Part shown: one piece after another, positions 53,914 through 62,018 of the stretch
Layout of the letters: each line of letters opens with the position of its first letter
Numbering within the stretch: position 1 is the first letter of the stretch
Assembly: GCA_964291275.2 (NCBI GenBank)
Contig: OZ219800.1
Span: forward strand, 992,001-1,056,000
DNA: 64,000 bases
DNA from: Bin80 sp964291275
GTDB taxonomy: Bacteria; Bacteroidota; Rhodothermia; Rhodothermales; Bin80
Direction: 5' to 3'
The notes under the pieces: generated by a model
What the model was told of the DNA's origin: nothing
Databases searched by the model: none
The model's input: only the letters and a program-made list of their open reading frames with translations
Made by a program: the position numbers and the translations under genes

Positions 53914-54644
53914 CTTCTTCTCACGTGTGAACTTATTCTTGCAATTCCATCGTCACTGCAATTCCCCAAACAAGATGCCAACGTAATTCCAGTATGCGTC
54001 AGAGCGAGCATCTTTATCCCTGTAGCAACACCTGCACAGACGGGATAACCTAATAATGCACCAGCACACCCGACCATAGCATATACCCAAGCAGTCTCAA
54101 TGATTGCAATTTCAACTACCGCAGCCGCTGCACACAGTTCCTCACAATTACTTTGTTTGTTGGCCCTCATCCTCGCATAAAACAGCTCCGCTATCCCATC
54201 TTCATCAAGCTCCTTCAGGTGTGGAAACTTGGCAAACATCTTTTCTGCTGTATCTGAAATAATCTGCATAGACCCACAATTTTCAAAGGCGCGATTATAC
54301 AAAAGCTCAGCGTGCTGAACTGAGAGATTAATTCTCTCAATATCTCCACTTTCACGGGCCTCATCCAACTCTCGGGTAGCTATATCCAACTCATCAGAAA
54401 GCTCATCAGGATCAAGAATCTGACAGGTTGAAGGATTAGAAGAAAGAGAACTACTGTGACTAATTATCAAATCAACATGGTCCTCAACTGTAACAAGATT
54501 ATCAAAATCTAATGCAACTGAATTCATCTCCTCCTGCTCTATTCTTTCATCTGAAGATTCTACCCCGACAAACACATCTTCTGTACAGCCAGCAATGACT
54601 GAAACCAAAACCACACAAATTGTACTACCAATAAAACGAATCAT
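53910..54644 (-). CDS. Hypothetical lipoprotein with Cys-rich hydrophobic C-terminus
   Basis: 244 residues. The lipobox is SVIAGC (Cys about 20). Residues 25-145 are acidic and helical (DELSDELDIATRELDEARES). The C-terminal about 75 residues are different: CEELCAAAAVVEIAIIETAW, then VYAMVGCAGALLGYPVCAG, ending ASCLGNCSDDG. This is a hydrophobic, Gly/Ala-rich stretch with six cysteines in paired spacing. That pattern recalls leaderless or halocin-C8-like bacteriocin cores, but I cannot assign the family. It forms a two-gene unit with the membrane protein that overlaps its end. IS21 starts about 90 bases upstream of its start codon. Confidence 0.7.
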   Translation of the reverse strand: MIRFIGSTICVVLVSVIAGCTEDVFVGVESSDERIEQEEMNSVALDFDNLVTVEDHVDLIISHSSSLSSNPSTCQILDPDELSDELDIATRELDEARESGDIERINLSVQHAELLYNRAFENCGSMQIISDTAEKMFAKFPHLKELDEDGIAELFYARMRANKQSNCEELCAAAAVVEIAIIETAWVYAMVGCAGALLGYPVCAGVATGIKMLALTHTGITLASCLGNCSDDGIARISSHVRRR

Positions 54645-54953
54645 TTTACGTCGCGTTTGTTTATAGAAAACCGTCTCCAGTATACAACTTCCGAACTAAA
54701 AACAAAATGTCAGACTGTTGAACGAATCGTGCTGATTATTCTTATTCAATCCGATCACTGTTCTTATTTAGTCCGATCACTTGTGGCGGCGAATCAGGTG
54801 ATATTCAGGTGGTTGGTTTCGTCGCTTATTGGAGGGGTTGGCTTTGTCGATCTGTGTTGTATTCTGACACATGAGACAGGGTATTCTGCGTTGTGCTGGT
54901 GTTATGACCAGAGAAGATATTCTGTGTTCTTTTCTAACCAAATTGACCACAAA

Positions 54954-56521
54954 ATGTCGAGACAACGAGTTTCTATGCGCAAAATCAGATCGGTTCTTCG
55001 CTACCACTTTGGCGAGGACTACAGTATCCGAAAGACGGCGAGGTATTCGCTTCTTTCGTTCAGCACGGCCCGGGATTACGTGCTTCGCGCGAAGCAGGCC
55101 GGATTGGGTTAGCCCTTACCGGAGGGGATGACTGATGCGGAGTTGAGTGCAAGATTGTTTCCAGATTCAACGGTCAGCAATCCGCGTCATCCTGCGCCGG
55201 ATTGGGAGGTGATCCATAGGACATCATAGATCTTATAGTAGGGCTATACCAGACATTGGACCGGAAGGGACAGACGCTGCAATTGGCGCACGAACGGCAC
55301 CTGCAGGTCTTTCCAAGTGGATACAGTTACAGTCGGTTTTGTGCGCTTTACCGCGCCTGGTGTAAACGAAAGGTGGTGGTGATGCGGCAAACGCATGAGC
55401 CGGGCGAGAAGCTGTTTGTGGACTACGCGGGCAAAAGGATCCCCTATGTGTCGCTGCCTTCAGGCGAGCAATGCGTGGCCCAGATCTTTGTGACAACGAT
55501 GGGATTCTCGAGTTTCACGTATGTGGAGGTCTCGCGGGATCAGAAGCTTCCCAGTTGGATTCGTGCACATCAGCGGGCGCTGGATTTTTTTGGAGGGGTA
55601 CCCAAAGCCATCATCTGTGATAACCTGAAAGCGGCGGTGAGTCAGCCCCATCGTTATGAGCCCAAATTGAATCGAACCCATGCAGAACTGGGGGAGCATT
55701 ACAATGTTGCGCTAATTCCAACACGCACTTATCGCCCTAGGGATAAGGCAGCCGTGGAGAGTGCTGTGGCCCATATTACGAGACAGATTCTGGCCCGCAT
55801 TGATGATCGACAGTTCTTTGGTCTGGAACAGATTAATGCGGCGATCTGGCCGCTTTTGGAGGCGGTCAACGATGCCGCCTTCCAGAAGTGGCCCGGGAGT
55901 CGACGCAGTCAGTTTGAGGCGCATGACCTTCCGGCCCTGTCTCCGCTTCCTCGGGACCGCTTTGTGTTGCGGCAATGGAAGCTCGCGCGCGTGAATGTGG
56001 ATTACCATATTGAGGTGAACAAAGTGATTTACAGCGTCCCCAATATCCATGCACACGAACAGTTGGAGGTTGCGGTCTCTGCCTGCACCGTAGAATGCTT
56101 TCTCAACGGAGAACGAATTGCTTCGCATTTGCGCGGAGCTCGTGAATACAGTTACCATACCAACCCAGATCACATGCCGAAAGCGCATCGCAACTACCAG
56201 GATCGACAAAAACTGCTAAAAAAAGTCCGGCCGATTGGTCCGCATGCAGAAAAGGTGGCGCAGAAAATTCTGGCACGCTTTATTCATCCAGAACAGGGAT
56301 ACCGGAGTATTCTTGGACTCTTAAGCTTAGCGAGGACCTACGGTCAGCAACGTGTGGATGCTGCCTGTAAACACGCGCTCTCCCTAGGGGCCTACTCCTC
56401 CAAGAACGTTAACGCAATTCTCAAACACTGGCGGGATTGCTCCCCGGAACCGGAGGATCCCCAACCACTGATTCACGAAAACCTTCGAAACGGTGACTAT
56501 TACGCCTCAAACGCTGAATAA
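54954..56521 (+). pseudogene. istA: istA, IS21 transposase, broken N-terminus
   Basis: The N-terminal helix-turn-helix (MSRQRVSMRKIRSVLRYHFG, YSIRKTARYSLLSFSTARDY) ends at a TAG (55110-55112) that replaces a Trp codon in AGLGWPLPEGM. The frame then continues to DWEVIHR and shifts by one base near 55225. The main part from about 55256 is open for 421 residues. It holds the rve integrase core: Asp in LFVDYAGKRI, Asp in AIICDNLKAAV and Glu in DKAAVESAVAHI, then YSVPNIHAHEQLEV. The catalytic core alone could still be made from an internal start, but a full-length IstA cannot. Confidence 0.85.
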
Positions 56522-56523
56522 CA

Positions 56524-56823
56524 TGGGCGCTCATCAAAATTTGCCTCCCCCCGGCTTAAAGGCAGGGTGCACGCACGGGGTGCCCCCCTTTTTCCATGCA
56601 GAACGGCGGGATTCACACATTCCTGGAATTTTGCGCTTAGCGAAGCTCCATGGTCAACAACCTATAAATGCCGTCTGTGAACACCTGTGCGCCTTGGAAA
56701 TCTGCTCCCCGAGGAACGTAGCTCAATACGCAAACTCTGGCGGGAAGCGCCCTCCCAGACCGGAGGCGCAACCGCACACCAACCTTCAAACTGGCGTGTA
56801 ACACGCCCCAAACGCTCAATAAC
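56524..56823 (+). repeat. Diverged tandem duplication of the istA-end/istB-start junction
   Basis: After the istA stop, ATAACATGGGCGCTCATC and AAAGGCAGGGTGCACGCAC resemble the true istB start (ATAACATGCTCGCTCACC, AAAGGCATGGTGCGCGCAC). A second, decayed istA tail follows (GILRLAKLHGQQPINAVCEH against SILGLLSLARTYGQQRVDAA), leading to the real istB start at 56824. Confidence 0.75.
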
Positions 56824-57218
56824 ATGCTCGCTCACCCCACACTCGAAAAACTTGAACAACTCCGATTCAAAGGCATGGTGCGCGCACTGCGTGCCCAGCT
56901 GAATACGCCTGAAATTGATCAAATGAACTTTATGGATCGCCTGGGACTATTGGTTGATCACGAAGCCACCGTCCGCGAAAATGCACGATTACAATCCCGA
57001 TTACGTCGGGCAAACTTGCGCCAAAATGCGTGTATTGAAGATCTGGATTACTGGACCAGTCGTGGATTGGACCGTCCCTTGATCATGCATCTCGCCCAAT
57101 GCAGTTGGATTCGGAACCATGAAAACATCGTCATTACAGGGCCGACGGGCGTAGGAAAAACATTCATTGCCTGTGCACTTGCACACAAAGCCTGTCTACT
57201 TGGCTACTCGGTTAAATA

Positions 57219-59128
57219 GTGCTTGCCAGAAAATGATTTTGGTTGTGGGATTATACGATGAATTCGGGTATTTGGGAGCAGATTTGGTCATTTTTGGTGG
57301 ATTTGGTCAGGATTTAGCCTGTATTTGGGGTTCTCATCGCATAGGCGTGGTCATCGCAGGAGGATGAATGAATTTGCGAATCTGGCGGCAATTTTGGGGT
57401 AAGAGGTCTGATTTGGGCGTTTAAGCGTGTACATTCGCCCCTTTGTTGCCATGCGAGTAGTAATGGAAGCCCAACGCGCGTTTGGGCAGGTTCCGATTGA
57501 AGAGATTGAGCTTGCCCCCCGAAGCCGGGATGACATTCCGGCGGTATTGCGTGGTTTGCGTTCGATATACAAGAATGCAAAGACGCGAGCGAAGATTTTC
57601 GAGCTTTTGGAAGGGGGTGTGGCTTCGGGAGTCAGTCACAAATTGGGGCGCCGGGGGATGGATCTGTGGAGGATTTTCGTTCTGGGGATGCTGAAGCAGG
57701 CCCTGAATTGCGATTATGATCGACTGACGCATATGGCGAACAACGACAAGCTCCTGCGCCAGATGCTTGGGCATGGTGGTTGGCGCGAGGGATCGGAACC
57801 GGAATACCATGTACAGACGATTCTGGACAATGTGAGTTTGTTATCGGAGGAGTTACTGGGCAAGATCAACAAGGTTGTGGTGGAACATGGGCACGCAGAA
57901 CTTACGAAGAAGGCCCAGGAGGAAGGGTTACGTTGCAGGGTAGATTCAGCGGTGACGAAGACGCATGTTCATTGGCCTACGGATGTGAATCTGCTAAGGG
58001 ATGCGGTGGGTTGTTTGCTTCGGGAGTCGGCACGTATGAGCCGTTCGCACGGCCTGCCGGACTGGCGCAAGGCGTCGGATTGGGAAAAGCGGCTTGATCG
58101 TTTGTTTCAAGGGGTACGCAGGTCACGGGGCTGGCGTCGTCGTGATCGGGTGCGCAAATACCTGTGCCACTGCAGAAAGCTGGTGAAGAAGGCGTTGGCT
58201 TCGCAGCGGAGGTTGGGGGCAGATTGCAGTGATAAGGGGCTACATTACCTGGAATGCAGCTTGAAACTGATCGATCAGGTGGATCGGCGGTTGCTCAGGG
58301 GCGAAAAGATTCCGCATTCGGAGAAGATTTTCTCGGTTCACGCGCCGCATACGCGTTGGATCAGCAAAGGTAAGGCGGGGGTACAGGCGGAGTTGGGACT
58401 CCCGGTCTGCGTCTTGGAGGACCAGCATCGGTACATTCTTTACTACCAGGTGCTCTACGAGGGGGGCGATTCGTCAATGATCGTGGATTTTTTACGGGAG
58501 GCCAAGACACTGTACCCGTCCCTGACTTCGTGCAGCATGGATACGGGGTATTCATCGGAACACAACCGGCGCGCATTGGAGCAAATTCTGGAACTGGTGA
58601 TTATGCCGAAGCGGGGTCGTTTAAGTCATGCGGACAAGGAGCGCGCATCCGCTCCGGACTTTGTGGAGGGTCGTCGTCAGCATCCGGCGGTAGAATCCGC
58701 GATCAACAATTTGAACCAGCGCGGACTGGACTTGGTGCGTACGCATGGTAAGGAGGGGTTTGGTCGCACGGTAGCGCTCTCTGTGGTCGCGGCCAACGTG
58801 CATCGTCTTGGCTTGCAGTTGAAGCGGAAAGAGGAGCGGCTCAAGCGCTGGCATCGGGCCCGAAAACGAGCGGCGTAGCGCCGCTGTGATCCTACCGAAG
58901 GAATTTGGACAGGCTCCGCCATAAGCGGAAAGGCAGACATACGTCGGGTTGGCACGCATGGTCGCGTCCCAGCTGCATCGGAGAGCAAAAAATGTCTTCC
59001 AGTGACCATTCAGCAAGCCGAAAGGCACCTGATTCCCCCGAAACTCCACCAACGACGCCACAATTATGGGCCCAGATTGTTATGAGTATAGCAAGAATCG
59101 CAAAAATGACCTATTCTCTGACAAGCAC
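57219..59128 (+). mobile_element. ISNCY-like insertion sequence inside istB
   Basis: 1910 bp with inverted ends GTGCTTGCCAGAAAAT and GTGCTTGTCAGAGAAT. TAAATA is duplicated at 57213-57218 and 59129-59134. The intact istB reading frame is recovered when it is removed. Confidence 0.9.
57427..58878 (+). CDS. DDE transposase, ISNCY-like
   Basis: 483 residues from a GTG (MYIRPFVAMRVVMEAQRAFG); a later ATG at MRVVMEAQ is also possible. Features: LGRRGMDLWRIFVLGMLKQA, the first acidic residue in RCRVDSAVTKTHVHWPTDVN, a basic helical insert (GVRRSRGWRRRDRVRKYL), the second Asp probably in SCSMDTGYSSEHNR, and a terminal GKEGFGRTVALSVVAANVHR. The pattern fits the long DDE transposases filed under ISNCY (ISDol1-like). 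The subgroup is not certain. The gene is intact and its element has clean ends, so this is a recent insertion. Confidence 0.82.
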   Translation: MYIRPFVAMRVVMEAQRAFGQVPIEEIELAPRSRDDIPAVLRGLRSIYKNAKTRAKIFELLEGGVASGVSHKLGRRGMDLWRIFVLGMLKQALNCDYDRLTHMANNDKLLRQMLGHGGWREGSEPEYHVQTILDNVSLLSEELLGKINKVVVEHGHAELTKKAQEEGLRCRVDSAVTKTHVHWPTDVNLLRDAVGCLLRESARMSRSHGLPDWRKASDWEKRLDRLFQGVRRSRGWRRRDRVRKYLCHCRKLVKKALASQRRLGADCSDKGLHYLECSLKLIDQVDRRLLRGEKIPHSEKIFSVHAPHTRWISKGKAGVQAELGLPVCVLEDQHRYILYYQVLYEGGDSSMIVDFLREAKTLYPSLTSCSMDTGYSSEHNRRALEQILELVIMPKRGRLSHADKERASAPDFVEGRRQHPAVESAINNLNQRGLDLVRTHGKEGFGRTVALSVVAANVHRLGLQLKRKEERLKRWHRARKRAA

Positions 59129-59728
59129 TAAATATGTACGCTTGCCCCGCCTACTGCAGGAGTTCGCACTTGCACGGGCCGAAGGGCGCTACCTGAAACT
59201 GCTCAATAAACTCGCCAGACTGGACCCGCTTGTCCTGGATGACTGGGCCATGAAAAAAATCAGTGGCGCCCGACAGGAAGACTTGCATGAATTGCTTGAC
59301 GATCGAATGCAAACCCGATCCACTGTCGCCGCAAGTCAAATCCCCATTGAATCATGGCATGAAATGATGGCCAACCCAACCCTGTCGGACGCCATCCTTG
59401 ATCGACTCGTGCATATTGCACACCGCATTGAGCTCAAGGGCGAATCCATGCGAAAACAGTTGGCGGAATTGTCCAGACCAGTGCATCAATATTCACCCGA
59501 TCACGTTAACAAAAAAAACGGATAACTACATGCGATTACCAGCAAAGCGCAGACCTCCAAATGATCGGATTAAATAAGAACAGTGATCGGATTGAATAAG
59601 AATGCTGATCGAATTGATAGGAATAATCATCGTACAAAATTCAATAGTTTTGTGCAACAGTCTCCCTACAGTACTTCACCGGTAAAAACGGATTATCCGC
59701 CTGAGTAAGGCATACCGTTGATCAGCAG

Positions 59729-61813
59729 ATGCTCCAATTCGAGGCCTACGCGTGGCCACTTATATTCCTATTAGCGCTGGCCGGCCTGCTGACCTGGTTT
59801 TCCTACCGTCGTACTGAACCAAAACTATCGGGGGCGAGTCGATGGTATCTTCCTGGGCTCCGCGGAGCTGCCCTCACATTACTGCTTTTTCTGCTGTTTG
59901 AACCAGTCCTTCACCGCACACTCAGACAAGAGAGGCCACCAATATTAGCCGTTCTTATTGATGAAAGTCAGAGCATGTCTCGACAAGAACTACTGGAATC
60001 ACTCCCGGCTATCGATGGAGACGTACGGTTCTTTGGATTTGGGGGAGACCTGCATCCACTCGAAAACCTCAGAGCTGCCACGAACTCTGCCCCTCGTACA
60101 AACATTTCCGGGGCTTTGAGGAGTGTTCAGACTCTACTGCGTAACGAAAATCTGAGTAGTGTACTGCTGGTTTCCGATGGTCAACACAACACGGGGATTA
60201 GTCCTGTCTATATAGCTGCCGATTACAACATCCCCATCCATACCTTGGTCGTGGGCGATACTACCCAGCAGCAGGATCTGATGATCGCACGCACAGCAAC
60301 AAACGAGTTTGCCTATGTCGGCCAGACTGTGCCTGTTGATGTGACCCTATTGCTGCGAGGTTATCGGGATGAAACTACTACTACAAACCTTTATACCCAA
60401 GATTCCTTACTCTCAACCCAAACATTAGTCCTTCCCGAAGGCGAGTCTACTGCATCCCTGAGCTTCGTTCCACAAAAAGAGGGACTCTTCCAGTACACTA
60501 TAACGACCACTGAGCTGGAAAATGAAGCTTCCGTAATAAATAATCAGTCGACGTTTACAGTCCGTGTACTAAAAAAGAGCCAAAAAATATGTCTCATTGC
60601 CGCTGCACCACACCCGGACGTTACCGCTATACGCAACATTTTGGGTCGACATGAGGGACGAGAAATTGACAGCTTTGTCCAAATGCAACCGGGTCAGTTC
60701 TACGAAGGCCCCCTACCCGACACTCTGGATGAATACGATGCCATTGTTCTGGTTGGTTTCCCGGGAAGTGAAGTCGATGAGGCCTCACTGAATGCCGTAA
60801 TTCGTGTCGCAGAAACTGGTACTCCTTTACTCTTTTTATTAACCCGTCAAACCGACCTGGTGCGTCTGAGACGTGCGTTTGCAAACGTGTTGCCAGCCCT
60901 ACCGACTGAGGGAATCATGATGTACGATGAGGCATCCCTTAGACCAACTGAAGTTGGCTTCCGGGATCCACTGCTGAGCTTCCCGGAAACGCTATGGGAT
61001 CGTCTCCCCCCATTGATTGCTACTACCGGACATTGGGAGGTTGCACCAGACAGCCGTGTCCTGGCACAGGCACATATACGAGGAATCAATCTGCAGGAAC
61101 CTTTACTGGTCATACGCAGTCGAGCCGGATATCGAACAGCTTCGGTACTTGGAGGCGGTACTTGGCGATGGCTCAACCTCGCTGACGATCCAGCGGATGT
61201 ACCTCGCATTTGGCCGGATCTCGTCGAAAACCTGATACAATGGCTTACTACACCCGAGGATGATCGAACAGTGCGTGTAGAACCTGCTTCGGTAAGCTTT
61301 GATGGCAGCGAACCTATAGATTTCTCCGGCCAGGTCTATGACGAAAGTCTCAATCCTGTCCCAGATGCCGTTGTAACCCTTGAGCTAACCGCACCTGATG
61401 GTGCACAGTACCCCTACACGATGACCAACCGTGGTAGTGGACTGTTCGCCCTGCGGATTGAAGCTTTACCCGAGGGCGTATATACTTATGCTGCCCAGGC
61501 TATGAGGATGAATGCATCCCTAGGAATTGACACTGGGACCTTTACGGTTGGCTCACTCGGTTTGGAGCAGCGTGTAACAAGGAGTGATGGGGCACTCTTG
61601 CGACAAATTGCTTATCGATCCGGTGGGGAATTCTTTGCTGATGCTTCACTGACTGAACTACCCGATGTACTCGCATCGGACAGCCTGTTCGCCGCTTCCC
61701 CACTTGTTCAGGTACGTAAATTTGATTTGTCACACATCCCCTGGATGCTCGGTTTGCTGGTCCTGCTGCTCGGTGCGGAATGGATCATTCGTAAACGAAG
61801 TGGACTTGCATGA
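59729..61813 (+). CDS. Membrane-anchored vWA-like domain protein
   Basis: 694 residues. Two N-terminal membrane segments (about 8-25 and 45-62) and one at the C-terminus (about 668-686) place the middle in the periplasm. A vWA-like fold begins near 72 with the MIDAS-type VLIDESQSMS, then NISGALRS and VLLVSDGQHNTG. An Ig/CARDB-like part follows, then a DJ-1/glutamine-amidotransferase-like segment (ICLIAAAPHPDVTAI, DAIVLVGFPGSEVD) and an Ig-like stretch (VYDESLNPVPDAVVTLELTA). Such proteins accompany BatA/MoxR-type clusters in Bacteroidota, but no MoxR gene is in this window. Role unknown. Confidence 0.82.
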   Translation: MLQFEAYAWPLIFLLALAGLLTWFSYRRTEPKLSGASRWYLPGLRGAALTLLLFLLFEPVLHRTLRQERPPILAVLIDESQSMSRQELLESLPAIDGDVRFFGFGGDLHPLENLRAATNSAPRTNISGALRSVQTLLRNENLSSVLLVSDGQHNTGISPVYIAADYNIPIHTLVVGDTTQQQDLMIARTATNEFAYVGQTVPVDVTLLLRGYRDETTTTNLYTQDSLLSTQTLVLPEGESTASLSFVPQKEGLFQYTITTTELENEASVINNQSTFTVRVLKKSQKICLIAAAPHPDVTAIRNILGRHEGREIDSFVQMQPGQFYEGPLPDTLDEYDAIVLVGFPGSEVDEASLNAVIRVAETGTPLLFLLTRQTDLVRLRRAFANVLPALPTEGIMMYDEASLRPTEVGFRDPLLSFPETLWDRLPPLIATTGHWEVAPDSRVLAQAHIRGINLQEPLLVIRSRAGYRTASVLGGGTWRWLNLADDPADVPRIWPDLVENLIQWLTTPEDDRTVRVEPASVSFDGSEPIDFSGQVYDESLNPVPDAVVTLELTAPDGAQYPYTMTNRGSGLFALRIEALPEGVYTYAAQAMRMNASLGIDTGTFTVGSLGLEQRVTRSDGALLRQIAYRSGGEFFADASLTELPDVLASDSLFAASPLVQVRKFDLSHIPWMLGLLVLLLGAEWIIRKRSGLA

Positions 61814-62018
61814 GCAGCACTTGTGTACCTCTTCTCTACAAAATGGACCTCGGTTGACCGGCAGTAGCGCATCTGTTGTCCAGATCTCCAGCACTCCAAA
61901 CGAGACCGTCCTACAGGGAAGAATCTCCATTCCAAAAGTCTGTCTGGCGTCATTTATGTGACATCAGACACCATTTTGAGGGTCCACGAGGGATAGTGAC
62001 CGTTTGACAACAAAGATT

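Larger units (their letters stand above)
56824..59525 (+). pseudogene. istB: istB, IS21 ATPase helper, interrupted by an ISNCY-like element
   Basis: The N-terminal part (56824-57218) has MLAHPTLEKLEQLRFKGMVR and the Walker A motif VITGPTGVGKTFIACALAHK, ending LLGYSV. The C-terminal part resumes at 59129 with KYVRLPRLLQEFALARAEGR, the Walker B-like LVLDDWAMKKI and DDRMQTRSTVAASQIPIESW. Joined across the insertion it gives one normal-length IstB (about 260 residues). IstB is the AAA+ helper that activates IstA and selects targets; it is inactive here. Confidence 0.9.
54733..59629 (+). mobile_element. IS21-family element, split by an ISNCY-like element
   Basis: The ends begin TGATTATTC. The left end has two and the right end three copies of a roughly 21-base repeat (TTCTTATTCAATCCGATCA type), typical of IS21 transposase sites. 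It carries istA and istB, both broken. The flanks share TCGT next to both ends, a possible short duplication. The right flank (59632-59663) is an IS5-type end. Confidence 0.85.
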
